Shown one piece after another: positions 1 to 11,282 of a DNA stretch of 64,000 bases (the first letter of the stretch is position 1; the number at the start of each line of letters is the position of its first letter). Source of the DNA: Cephalotus follicularis (taxonomy: Eukaryota > Streptophyta > Magnoliopsida > Oxalidales > Cephalotaceae); assembly GCA_001972305.1 (NCBI GenBank), contig BDDD01000560.1:536384-600383 (forward strand). Reading direction: 5' to 3'. Under the pieces are notes generated by a model. The model saw only the letters and a list, made by a program, of their open reading frames with translations. It was not told the origin of the DNA and did no database searches. Both the position numbers and the translations under genes were made by a program.

Positions 1-1886
1 TTAGTAAGCCTGTAGACATCTCATATGTTTTGTGTAATCTGGTTTTAAGATATGATAATGGTAACTTGATAGAAAATATATTAGGAAGAGGTATGCATGG
101 TTTAAGTTCATCTCTCACCTTAATTAATCACTGTCAACATGTCTTACTTGAATTCGGTGTTGTGTTATAAATTTAAATGCCATACAGTGTCATTTAAAGT
201 GTTGGTAGACTTCTAGTATTGATTAATCCGAGTTTTGGCAGCAAGATTGCACAATACTGTCATAGTTTGCTATTCTGTCACTTAGAACAGTTGGCTGTCT
301 ATATGATCAGTCGACTGTTTCGGTTGTGTAGTCGGTTGTCTTATGAATACAGTCAACTATTTTGTGTTGTGCAGCCGACTAGACCCCTGTCACAGTCGAC
401 TGCCTGCAGTTATAGTTGGGTAGTCGGGTGGGCCTATTGCATAGTCCATTGCTACCCTTTGGACAGTTGATTGGAGTCTTATATCAGTCGGCTAGATTGT
501 CCTGTAAATTTCTATTTTCATATTCTCTTATCCGTTTGTTCTTCCGTTGAGTCCGGATTTGTTTAAACATCTTTATGATTCTGATTCCTGCCTAAAATGA
601 TTTTTGGACCCTCATATGAATGTTGTTATATTGTATAGATTATTTTGCTACATGGGGCTATTATAATTATCAGTTATTCGTAAGTTAATTCGGTAATCGC
701 ATAAGGTACGGATAATTCTCTTCTTGGACATCTGATTTATTTGAAATAAATTCAGTTTTATGAATATGTCCCTTTTCGTTTATGAACTCTGTTATGTTTT
801 GGATTTTTGAAAATAAAGTCACTTGATATTTTATGAGTTAAATTTTTTGACTTTATAAATTTAGCTATGATGTGTTTACGAAGTGATATGAAATCATCTC
901 TTTAATGTGGAACTAAATGAGTTGATTTTTATGATTATGAAAGCATGTGTTTATATCGTTTGATAACAATTTATGAATATGTTATGGAAAACCGTTTCTT
1001 ATGTGTTTTAAATTGATTATGATAAAATCAATATTTTGAAATGGTGAAGTACTGAGCTTTTTGTACCCACCTATGGGGCGTACCATAGGCATGTCGTAGG
1101 CCTGGCACGGGGACATGACACTTTCCATAATGGTGTGATTAGTTTACGGCCTCTCTCTGTGATATCCTTGGATATGATTTGTGATAGAGGCATATGGATC
1201 GATCATAGTTATATGTTATGTGATATGTTATGATATGTGAATTGTTTGTATAGTGCCATACACTTTAATTCTATTTGGCAATGTGGATGTCGCGATTCCC
1301 TTGCTATATGTGTTTCTAATATGTGATATGTTATGATGCTCAGTTATTGAACCTATGTTTTGGAGAGGTATGCTTTATGTTTTCAAAGCAATGAAATTTG
1401 TTTATATGTTCGGCCGTGGACAATTCCAAAGTATGTTTAAACTATTTTATTGCCTAAGATTTTTGTTTGAAGCACTTTTGAAATCTTACGACTTGAAAAT
1501 ATCGTTTACTAATTTTACATTCTATATTCTTATTGAGGTTTGCTCAGCCGCGTTTTTGTTTCCATGCAGCAGGTTATCAGGAGCAACGGGGCAATGTGTG
1601 ATGAGAGTGACTCCCTTATGTCTGAGGATCATCTAGGAGTTTATCCCACTGTGTTTATGCCATCATATGGTCGTAGTAGGGCATGTTTTTGTGAACAATA
1701 TGTTTAGTTTCAGTTTATGACTTTTGGCTTTGAATAAGTTTCCAAACCTTGTTTAGTTTCAGCATGTTATAAGTTATGTGTTAGACCATTACGTTTTTAA
1801 TATAGCTGAGCCTTTTTATTATGTTATGTTATGTTAAGTTTCTGTATTATGACTTGTAAGGGCTCCCACAGCTCAGGGGTGTTACA
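1..1886 (+). repeat. 5' LTR of gypsy A, 5' part outside window
   Basis: This matches 7476-9362 throughout, at roughly 95% identity by eye. It ends in GTGTTACA at 1879-1886, followed five bases later by the primer binding site. By comparison with the complete 3' copy (2734 bp), about 850 bp of this LTR lie left of the window. Confidence 0.93.
280..490 (+). repeat. Cluster of AGTCGACT-type palindromes in LTR of A
   Basis: About ten imperfect copies of (C)AGTCG(A/G)CT(G) occur in some 200 bp, for example at 366-384, 396-405 and 461-470. Several are perfect or near-perfect palindromes around GTCGAC. The other LTR copy keeps the cluster at 7755-7975. Similar but not identical motifs appear in other elements of the window. 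Confidence 0.8.
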
Positions 1887-1891
1887 GATTA

Positions 1892-1903
1892 TGGTATCAG
1901 AGA
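1892..1903 (+). other. Primer binding site of A (initiator tRNA-Met)
   Basis: TGGTATCAGAGA lies five bases after the LTR end. It matches the complement of the 3' end of plant initiator tRNA-Met (TGGTATCAGAGC) at 11 of 12 bases. Confidence 0.9.
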
Positions 1904-2059
1904 AATAGGTTTTGTTCCTTAGAAGACCTAACTAGGTTTGACCTGTGAGATTGGGTAGACTTGGGTTAGGGATATTACGCTATGGTCATTTTTATATGTT
2001 TTCTGTTTTTGATTTTTGTGTTTCGGCTTGACGTTTCATGGTTCGGTTTCTTGTCGTAG

Positions 2060-3232
2060 ATGGTACGTACAAGAAACACTCCTCAGAGAACTGCACCTGC
2101 TGGGGCTCAGGATGAAGTCAGAAATGAGCCTTCTATGGAGGAGTTGGTACGTCAGGCAGTTGCTTAGGAGGTAAATCATGTTATGCACCAGTAGAATTGG
2201 GAAGAAGTTGTTTAGGAGAATGCTTCGACAGATGTACATGTGGGTATGGAAACTGGGGATAGGCCTGACATTCCTGCTTATGTTTAGCTCGAGCGGTTTC
2301 AGAAGTAGTGGGCACAATCTTTCAGTTAAGCTCTGACACCTGTGGAAGCTGAGCACTGGATAACGCACATGGAAAAGATTTTTGATGGGCTGGGATGTGA
2401 TGATCAGCAGAAGGTAAGATTTGCTGATTACAAACTTGAAGGAGATGCTCAAAAGTGGTGGAAGACCTTGAAATTGGCTAAGGGTGGAAATTATGTTGAC
2501 ACTCTGATATGGTCTGTGTTTCGGGAAGTCTTCTATCAGTAGTATTTACCCACTGCTGATAAGGAGGCTTATGCGAGGGAGTTCGTTAACACTAGACAGA
2601 AGGATGGAGACACAGTTTTGGAGTTCCTTGTCCGTTTCACTAAACTGGCTAGGTTTGCTGGATCCGCAGTGGGGTCAGCATTAGAACAAGCTGAGAGATT
2701 TAAATGGAAGTTGCACTACTAGTTTAGAGGAAAGTTGATAAACTCCAAGTTTGCTGATGTAGCTGAAGTAGCAAATGCTGCGAAAAACATTGAGTTGGAG
2801 AGATTGGACTTCCAGGCAACACGCCAAGAGGGGGACAAGAAACAAAACAGAAATGAGCAAAATTCTGGACAGCAGAATAAGGGTCAAGGCGGTTCATGGA
2901 ATAGGGGCCGAAGTGGTAAACAACATAAAAAAGATCAAAAGCAGAATAAAGATGGTGGTTAACAATGTCAGCAAGGAAATGATCAGAGGAATGCATAGGG
3001 AGCTGGTGGTGGGGGTAACCGCAATGTTCAAATTGCTCGATGTGGTACTTGTGGTAGGTATCATCCAGTTGGAATCTGTTATAAAGACAGTGGGGCCTGC
3101 TTTGTATATGGACAGATGGGTCACTTTGTTAAGGATTGTCCGGATCCTCGTGCGAAGGAGAGGAAGGGTAATGGTGCTGATGTTGGGCAACGCAATGTGG
3201 GCGGTAGAGTCTTTTCCGTAACTACTCACTAG
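2060..3232 (+). pseudogene. Gag pseudogene of gypsy A
   Basis: The reading frame opens with the ATG at 2060, the first good start after the primer site. It shows the retrotransposon Gag core (WITHMEKIFD, then DAQKWW around 2360-2465), a basic Asn/Gln/Lys/Gly-rich stretch (2830-2960) and a CCHC-like zinc-knuckle region (about 3040-3145). In-frame stops lie at 2165, 2192, 2213, 2285, 2306, 2540, 2720, 2960, 2996 and 3230, all in one frame with no frameshift needed. Nearly all are TAG, with one TAA at 2960, mostly where the family has Gln. Gag would form the cytoplasmic virus-like particle; this copy cannot make it. Confidence 0.9.
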
Positions 3233-3837
3233 GCAACTAATGCTCCAGGTACGGTTTCGGGTTTTATTTCTGTTGGTAACCGTAAAGCTTATATATTATA
3301 TGATAGTGGATCGACGCACTCGATTGTAGCGAGATCTTTTGGTCGATATCTTGGAATGCCTTCGCAGTTGTTTGATCTAGCTTTGGTTCTTTCTACCCCT
3401 ATGGGGACCTCTGTTGTGATATCTGAGTGTTTTTGTGCTTGCCCTATTGTTTTCGACGATCAGATTCGTGATGCAGATCTTCTTCCTATTGATATGTGTG
3501 ATTTCGACATGATTTTGGGTATGGACTGGTTAGATCGCCATCGGGCTACGATTGATTGTCATGCTCGGAGGATACTGTTTGGACATGTAAATCGACCTAA
3601 TTTTATTTATCAAGGTTCACGGCCTATGAAAGATGCTAACATTATATATGTTATGAAAGCTCAGAAGTTAGTAGCTAAAGGCGCTAAGGGATTCCTAGCT
3701 GTTGTGAAAGATATCTCTAAGGATGAACCTCGCCTTGAGGATTATCCTGTGGTTTGAGAGTTTTCAGATGTGTTTCTTGAGGAGTTACCGGGTTTGCCAC
3801 CGCAATGGGAAGTGTAGTTTACCATTGAGATCATTCC
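3233..3837 (+). pseudogene. Aspartic protease region of gypsy A
   Basis: The frame continues from gag. The retropepsin active-site triplet D-S-G is at 3302-3310, and the second conserved block DMILGMDWL lies near 3506-3535. The frame is open from 3233 to 3754. It is then broken by TGA at 3755 (a CGA-to-TGA pattern) and TAG at 3815. The linker toward RT follows. The protease would process the Gag-Pol precursor; it is not separated from RT by any start codon, as usual in this lineage. Confidence 0.88.
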
Positions 3838-5060
3838 AAGGGCGGCACCTATATGTAAAGCACCTTATAGGATGCCACCACTCGAGTTGCAAGAAGTCGC
3901 CGTGGGGAGCTCCGGTTTTGTTTGTGAAGAATAAAGACGGATCTATGAGGCTCTGCATAGACTACAAAGAATTGAATCGGATCACTGTTCGGAATAAGTA
4001 CCCATTGCCTAGGATTGATGACCTATTTGATCAAATTCAAGGTGGACGGTATTTTTCTAAGATTGATTTGAGGTCGGGATATCATCAGTTACGGGTAGAA
4101 GATGAATACGTGCCTAAGACTGCTTTCTGTACACGGTATGGGCATTATGAGTTTCTGGTGATGCCGTTCGGACTTACGAATGCACCGGCAGTCTTCATGG
4201 ATTTGATGAATCGGGTATTTCATGAGTTTTTGGATCGGCTTGTGATTGTGTTCATCGATGATATTCTTGTGTACTTGAAGTCAAGGAAGGAACATGAAGA
4301 TCAGCTTCGTATAGTGCTGGGAATTCTGAGGAAGAATCGCTTATACGTAAAGTTTTTGAAATGTGAGTTCTGGTTGGAACAGGTGACTTTTTTGGGTCAT
4401 GTGGTTACAACATAAGGTATTAGTGTAGATCCTGCTAAGGTTGAGGCTATTACCAAATGGCCGAGACCAACTACAGTAACTGAGGTAAGGAGCTTTTTTA
4501 AATTGGCTGGTTACTATAGGCGGTTCGTAGAAGGTTTTTCCTCCATAGACTTGCCACTTACTCAACTTATGAGGAAGGGAGCTAAGTTTGTATGGAATGA
4601 TGAAAGGGAGGCAAGCTTTAAGAAGTTGACGAATGGTCTTTTGTCAGCACTGATTCTTCGTTTGCTGGTGGATACCAGATTTATAGTGATGCTTCTAAAA
4701 AGGGATTGGGTTGTGTTTTGATGCAGCATGGTCATGTGATAGCATATGCTTCGAGACAGTTCAAGCCTTATGAAGTGAATTACCCTACACATGATCTTAA
4801 GTTGGCTGCAGTTGTGTTTACATTGAAAATTTGGAGGCACTATTTGTATGGAGAAACTTGTGACATTTTCACCGATCATAAGAGTCTCAAGTACATTTTT
4901 ACGCAGAAAGAGTTGAACATGCGTTAGAGTCGGTGGTTGGAGCTTTTGAAGGATTACGATCTGAATATTCAATACCACCCAGGTAAAGCAAACCTGGTAG
5001 CTGATGCTCTTAGTAGGAAGAGTTCTGGGAGAGTGGCGGCTTTGGTTACTCAGTCGCATT
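3838..5060 (+). pseudogene. Reverse transcriptase and RNase H of gypsy A
   Basis: RT blocks are clear: [25 protein letters not shown] and the catalytic F-I-D-D box at 4251-4262. The segment near 3880-3900 has lost roughly 15 codons of the RT N-terminus and the frame changes there. It changes back near 4705. Stops lie at 4413 (TAA) and 4925 (TAG). RNase H is recognisable from [19 protein letters not shown] and [11 protein letters not shown], then the tether with HPGKANLVADALSRK near 4978-5020. The enzyme would copy element RNA into DNA inside the particle; this copy is dead. Confidence 0.92.
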
Positions 5061-6574
5061 TGAAAGCAGATATGGAGCGGTTGGATTTGAACCAGTTCGT
5101 TCGGGGTTCGGATGGGTACATGGCTGTTATGAGTATGGAGCCTACTCTAATATCACGAATTAAGGCAGCTCAGAGTGATGACGGTGAGCTTTGGGCCTTA
5201 GTTCAGAATGTTGAAAAGGGTAAATTGTCAAAGTTTTGTGTAGATAAGCATGGCGTGATATGGTTGGGTAGTCGGTTGTGTGTTCCAACTGATTCTACTT
5301 TGAGAGAGGTTGTTTTGTCTAAGGCACATAGTTCTCCATTTTCTATACATCTGGGTTGTACAAAAATGTATAGAGACTTAAAGAGAAATTTCTAGTGGAA
5401 CAGAATGAAGAGGGATGTAGCGGAGTTCATTGGGAAGTGTTTGGCTTGTCAGCAGGTCAAGATCGAACACCAGCGTGCTAGTGGTTTGTTACAACCCTTG
5501 GAGGTTCCAATATGGAAATGGGAGAGTATTGCGATGGATTTTGTTACGGGTTTGCTGAGAACTTTCAGGAGGAACGATGCTATTTGGGTTATAGTGGATT
5601 GATTGACCAAATCAGCTCACTTCTTGGCTATTCGAGAGGATTTCTCAGTGGACCGTTTGGCAGAGGTTTTCTGGCGGGATATTGTGAGACTTCATGGGAC
5701 TCCTGTATCTATTGTTTTGGATTGGGATCCCCGTTTCACTTCACAGTTTTGGAAGGGATTTTAGACAGCATGGGGTACGAGGCTCAACTACAGTACATCT
5801 TTCCATCCACAGACAGATGGGCAATCTGAGAGGACCATCCAGACTTTAGAGGATATGCTGAGGTCTTGTTATTTGGAGTGGACTGGGAGCTGGGACGAGT
5901 ATCTGAGCTTGGTGGAGTTTGCCTACAATAACAGTTGGCATGCTAGTATTCGTATGGCTCCATTTGAAGCTTTGTATGGAAGGAAATGTCGAGCTCCGAC
6001 GTGTTGGGATGAGGTCGGGGAAAGAGTTATCGAGGGACCCGAGCTAGTGCAAATCACTACTGAAAAAGTGGCAATAGCAAGGGAGAGATTGAAGGCAGCC
6101 CAATCTCGATAGAAAAGTTATGCAGACAGACATCGGAGGGACTTGGAGTTCAAAGTAGGTGAACATGTGTTCTTAAAAGTTTCACCATAGAAAGGAGTCC
6201 GACGATTTGGTTTGAAAGGGAAGATGAGTCCCCGGTACATAGGACCCTTTGAAGTTCTGGAAAAGGTTAGAGCGGTTGCTTATTGGTTAGCTTTGCCTCC
6301 GCAGTTTGCACACGTCCATAATGTGTTCCATGTGTCCTTCTTGAGGAGTTATCAGTATCATCCCCTGGACGTGGTCCACCATCCTTTGGATAACATTCGA
6401 GAGGATCTATCTTATGATGAGGAGGCTGAGGCTATTCTTGATTGACAGGAGCGGGTTATGCGTAGCAAGACCGTTCCTTTTGTGAAAGTTTTGTTGAGGA
6501 ACCATCCCGAACGTGAAGCTACCTGGGAGTTAGAGGGGCATATTCGGGAGCGATATCCTCGCTTGTTTGTTTAA
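5061..6574 (+). pseudogene. Integrase and chromodomain-like C-terminus of gypsy A
   Basis: The zinc-binding HHCC region (5320-5460, ending CLACQQVK) is followed by the catalytic core with the first Asp in MDFVTG (about 5534), the second Asp near 5725 and the Glu in SERTIQ (about 5828). Downstream come GPFEVLE and HNVFHVS blocks and the chromodomain-like tail with ATWE and YPRLFV before the natural stop at 6572-6574. Premature stops lie at 5393, 5600, 6110, 6188 and 6443. Four fit C-to-T change at CAG or CGA, or the complementary change at TGG. Confidence 0.9.
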
Positions 6575-6616
6575 GGTATGTGTATGTTTATAATTTTTGG
6601 ACGAAATCTTTTTTTT

Positions 6617-6628
6617 AGGGGGGATGGA
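6617..6628 (+). other. Polypurine tract of A
   Basis: AGGGGGGATGGA sits directly before the TG that opens the 3' LTR, the expected place for plus-strand DNA priming. Confidence 0.85.
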
Positions 6629-9362
6629 TGTAATACCCTGTTTGTCCGTACGTATTTTCGGGCTTTTTATATGTTTCGATAAGTAGTTTGTCTACTTTAT
6701 GTTGGGTTTATGAGTTTGGGCTGACTGATACCAGCCTGGGCTTTTGGGTATGTTAATATGTGTATGAGTTTTGGAAAAGTTTATGTTATTATATATACAT
6801 ATAAATCAATTATATTTATTATACTTTTAAAATGTGTTTTTAAAATAAAAGCCTTATTTTTATTTTATTTATTTCTCCTTTCTTTCTTTCCTTTTATCTC
6901 TTCCTCTTATCTCTCTCCCGTATACTTCTCCTTCTCTTAACTCCCTCATCCGAAACCACTCTACCTTCCAATTCCATCTCCTAATTTCTCTCCTCTTTTC
7001 CTTATCTGATTAGATTTTGTTTCCTTATTCTGTATCCTAACCGAAATTGCTCTCTCTTTTCCTTTTAAATATGCCTTTGCCCTTTGTGTTTTGCAATTCC
7101 CTTCTCTCTTGCTGGTTGTTGCCGAAACTGCAAGTGGGAATTCAGTGTGCTCTCTGTGTAATCGGATCACAAAAGTCAGGTTTGTTTGTTCAAGGTTCAA
7201 TTTAGGAAGTGTTTTAAGTATATATGTATGGCATTTCCAAATCCCTGAACCGTATGTTTTTTTCTTCTCTTTCATTCTGTGAACAGCCGCATTTAATCTT
7301 GGGAATTCTTTGTTCTCCTACAGTTTGTGTCGCCATTGCAGGTCAGTTTGATGCCTTGCTGTGATGGTTATTTTTTTAGTTTTGTTATGAATCCATTTTT
7401 GCATGTATAGCCTGCTGAGTTTAATTTCAATTTTGGTTTCTGCCTTTACATGTTTTGTCAATTGTTCTGAGTATCTTAGTAAGCCTGTAGACATCTCATA
7501 TGTTTTGTGTAATCTGGTTTTAAGATATGATAATGGTAACTTGACAGAAAATTTATTAGGAAGAGGTATGCATGGTTTAAGTTCATCTCTCACCTTAATT
7601 TATCACTGTCAACATGTCTTACTTGAATTCGGTGTTATGTTATCATTTTGAATGCCATACAGTGTCCTTTTAAGCATTGGTAGACTGCTAGTATTGATTA
7701 ATCCGAGTTTTGGCAGCAAGATTGCACAAAACTGTCATAGTTTGCTGTTCTGTCACTCAGAACAGTCGGCTATCTATATGACCAGTTGACTGTTTCGCTT
7801 GTGTAGTCGGTTGTCTTACGAATACAGTCGACTATTTTGTGTTGTGCAGCCGACTGGACCCCTATCATAGCCGACTACCTTTAGTTCTAGTTGTGTAGTC
7901 GGCTGGGCCTACTGCATAGTCGATTGCCACCCTTTGGACAGTCGACTGGAGTATTATATCAGTCAGCTGGATTATCCTGTGAATAACTGTTTGCATATTC
8001 TCTTATCCGTTTGTTCTTCCGTTGAGTCCGGATTTGTTTAAACATCTTTATGATTCTGATTCATGCCTAAAATGATTTTTAGACCCTCATATGAATGTTG
8101 TTATATTGTATAGATTATTGTTCTACGTGTGGCTATTAGAATTACCAGTTATTCGTAAGTTAATTCGGCAATCGCATATGGTACGGATAATTCTCTTATT
8201 GGACATCTGATTTATTTGAAATAAATTCAGTTTTCTGAATATGTCCCTTTCGGTTTATGAACTCTGTTATGTTTTTGATTTTTGAAAATAAAGTCACTTG
8301 ATATTTTATGAATTAAATATTTCTGACTTTATAAATTCAGCTATGATGTGTTTACGAAGTGTTATGAAATCATCTCTTTACTGTGGAATTAAATGATTTG
8401 ATTTTTATGATTATGAAAGCATGTGTTTATATCGATTGATAACGATTTATGAATATGTTCTGGAAAACCGTTTCTTATGTGTTTTAAATTGATTATGATA
8501 AAATCAATGTTTTGAAATGGTGAAGTATTGAGCTTTTTGTACCCACCTATGGGGCATACCATAGGCATGTCGTAGGCCTGGCACGAGGACATGACACTTT
8601 TCATAATGGTGTGATTAGTTTACGACGTCTCTCTGTGATATCCTTGGATAGGATTTGTGATAGAGGCGTATGGATCGATCATAGTTATATGTTATGTGAT
8701 ATGTTATGATATTGGAATTGTTTGTGTGGTGCCATACACTTCAATTCTATTTAGCAATGTGGATGTCGTGAATCCCTTTCTATATGTGTTTCTGATATGT
8801 GATATGTTATGATGCTCAGTTATGGAACCTATGTTTTGGAAAGGTATGCTTTATGTTTTCAAAGCTATGAAATTGGTTTATATGTTCTGCCGTGGACAAT
8901 TACAAAGGATGTTTAAACTGCTTTATTGCCTAAGATTTTTGTTTGAAGAACTATTGAAATCTCACTACTTTAAAATATTGTTTACTGTTTTTACATTCTA
9001 TGTTCGTACTGAGGTTTGCTCAGCCACGTTTTTGTTTCCATGCGGCAGGTTATCAGGAGCAACGGGGCAATGTGTGATGAGAGTGACTCCCTTATGACTG
9101 AGGATCATCTAGGAGTTGATCCCACTGTGTTTATGCTATCATATGGTCGTAGTAGGGCCTGTTTTTATGCACAATATGTTTAGTTTCAATTTATGACTTT
9201 TGGTTTTGAATAAGTTTCCAGACATTGTTTAGTTTTAGTATGTTATCAGTTATGTTTTAGACCATCACGTTTTTAATAAATCTGAGCCTTTTTATTATTT
9301 TATGTTATGTTAAGTTTCTGTATTATGACCTGTAAGGGCTCCCATTGCTCGGCGGTGTTACA
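6629..9362 (+). repeat. 3' LTR of gypsy A (complete, 2734 bp)
   Basis: It starts TGTAATACCC after the polypurine tract and ends GGTGTTACA. From 7476 onward it matches 1-1886. It holds no supported gene. TA-rich tracts lie at 6784-6830 and a CT-rich stretch at 6870-6960. Its 3' junction runs straight into copia LTR sequence. Confidence 0.93.
7755..7975 (+). repeat. AGTCGACT palindrome cluster, 3' LTR copy
   Basis: This is the counterpart of 280-490, with about ten motifs such as CAGTCGACTA (7826), CAGCCGACTG (7847) and CAGTCGACTG (7939). It begins 1.1 kb into the LTR. Confidence 0.8.
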
Positions 9363-10226
9363 TCACCCCTAATATTTATGTAACAGCTATGAGTCTATGA
9401 TCGCACTGAAACTATCGGTGGACCTCCCATGGGAACCTCTCATTCCCAGTCCACCTATGCCTGATCAGGATTTTTAAGTCTGCAACATACATAGACAAAT
9501 AGAGCAGGTTACCCTTAGCCCGGGTGTGATGATCCCATCTTGGGCACTCGCCCATACATCTCAATGCGGCTCCCCCAAGACCCAAAGATAACCCTTTTGT
9601 CAGTACATGGCTAGTGCTAGGGAAGGCGAAAATCAAAGTCAAGCAGTCATTGCACAATGCATGCTAGCTGCTCAGGTCAAAGGAGACAATGCAGGCTATA
9701 GACCTACTAGTCACCATACACTATACACTATAGAGACCATAGGAATCCTATTGTCTTTGGGTATTAACTATCCAAATAGGTTTCCTATTGGTGGGTCAGT
9801 TCAGTGTCCTGCTCTCTAGCATACACCTAACATTTAGCTTTAGGGATAAACCCAATTGGCTACGAGATAACCAACCTCCACAGAAAACCTGGGAGCAAGC
9901 ATAACGTGACAAGTCTTCACGGTTCATCAATGGCCCAAAGAAAGTGAACCTATGAGTTGGAACATTTGTCACAGGGAATAAGGAGCTCATTCTCATAGCC
10001 CTCTTGGCATGAGATCTAACCCTTTGGATGTGATAGGGCGCTATAGTGGCATACAATTAATTACGTATAATTAGTCTGTTCTTTTTGGGTTGGTATGAGC
10101 CACATAGCCTTGCCATTAAAAGAATATGCACATGAAATATAAAAAGAATTCATAATTGTATAAATCAAGAGTGTATATATACAAACGAGCCATATCGTGG
10201 CATACTGGGACACCCCTAACCTAACA
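9363..10226 (-). repeat. 3' LTR of copia B, partial
   Basis: It matches 14233-14667 joined to 27382-27823. On the minus strand it opens TGTTAGGTTAGGGGTG next to a polypurine tract (GGGCCAAGTGGGAGAT). The distal part is beyond gypsy A, outside the window. Confidence 0.88.
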
Positions 10227-10239
10227 ATCTCCCACTTGG

Positions 10240-10500
10240 CCCTATAGCCATGACGAGCGATAGCCTAAGCCCATAGCACTCTGATGTCTCTCTAGAACAG
10301 TGCTGCTCAAAGCCTTGGTTAGTGGGTCTGCTAAAGTTGCCTCCATGGAAACTCTCTAAAGGGTAATGTCTCCTCTGTCGATGATCTCTCTAATCAGGTG
10401 ATACCGTCGCTGTATGTGCTTCGAGCGATGATGAGACTGGGGTTCTTTGGTATGTGCAATAGCCCCATTGTTGTCACAGTATAACACAACTGGACGTGCA
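10240..10500 (-). pseudogene. RNase H C-terminal remnant of copia B
   Basis: On the minus strand, with frameshifts, this carries the typical copia ending: a CDNNG-like block, SKHI, YHLIREII, ADPLTK and a terminal MGLG-type motif. It joins directly to gag sequence upstream, so the whole protease-integrase-RT part has been deleted. The arrangement suggests a deletion derivative that would depend on enzymes from other copies. Confidence 0.75.
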
Positions 10501-11282
10501 ATGGTTGGAACCACATCAAGACTTGTATCCTCTCGATTCGCTCCCTCTTCCCTTTAGGTTTCATGGGTGCCTTGCCCTTGGACTTGTATCCTCTCGATTC
10601 GCTCCCTCTTGGAGCTGTCCTGGAAGAAGTAAAAGGAAGATACATCACATCAGACTTGGACCTCCCGTGGCCCATGTCTACTTCAGTTGTATGAAGCATT
10701 TCCACAAGTTCAGGTAGATTAGTATCCAACTTATTCATGTGGAAATTTGTGATGAACTAGGAGTATGACATAGGGAGATGAAAGCACCAGGTCAATGTAG
10801 AAATCATTGTCCATGGTGAGATCTAACTGAGCCAGCTGCTCAACAAGATCAATCATCTTCAATGCATGTGCGTGGACTGAAGATCCCTCGGCCATCTTCG
10901 TGCAGAGGAGCTGATGGGACAAGCTAAACCTCTTGGTCCTGGACCAGGATCCATACAACTCCTGGAGACAGAGAAGTATAGCTCCTAGGGTATCAAGCTT
11001 CTCGTGCTGCCGTTGCAATTTTGGGACCATACCCGAAATCGCTAGGCAACGGGCTTGCTCGTCCTCATCTAACCATTTGACCCTCTTGGCCTTTCTCTTC
11101 CGACGAATTGGCTCCCAGTCTAGGGGGCTCAAAGCCATGACATGAGCACGCTTCATGCTCGTGAGTGCCAAGCGAAGATTGCGCTGCCAGTCCAATAAGT
11201 TAGGACCCGTTAGCTTGTTTGTTTCAAGTACGCGTGATAGTGCTAAGCCAACAGACATTATTGCAGAATATGGTGAACACAA
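10501..11282 (-). pseudogene. Gag of copia B
   Basis: The minus frame from 11282 to 10731 gives a copia Gag (UBN2 type): N-terminal TNKLTGPNLLDWQRNLRLAL, then LYGSWSRTKRFSLSHQLLCTKM and HALKMIDLVEQLAQL. A one-base frame change at 10731-10738 leads into PELVEMLHTTE and a lysine-rich tail. A start at the internal ATG near 11256 (MSVGL) is more typical of the family than the ATG at 11282. No intact zinc knuckle is visible before the join to RNase H. Confidence 0.82.

Larger units (their letters stand above)
1..9362 (+). mobile_element. Ty3/gypsy retrotransposon A (Tekay/Del-like chromovirus), left end outside window
   Basis: Two direct LTRs flank a degenerate gag-pol of about 4.5 kb. Base 1 of the window matches base 7476 in the right LTR, and from there the two copies run to their ends with almost the same length (1886 and 1887 bp). 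The domain order gag, protease, RT, RNase H, integrase and C-terminal chromodomain-like tail, plus an initiator-tRNA-Met primer site, fit the Tekay/Del chromovirus lineage. The element sits inside the LTR of copia B: the sequence right of 9362 resumes B's LTR at the point matching about 14234. The right target-site copy should be TCACC (9363-9367); the left copy is outside the window. Confidence 0.93.

Noticed and set aside
2775-3221. A 148-codon plus-strand frame in gypsy A
   Set aside because: It is out of frame with the recognisable Gag and arises from the basic low-complexity region.
9363-9819. A host gene from short frames right of gypsy A
   Set aside because: The same sequence recurs at 14233-14667 and is copia LTR.
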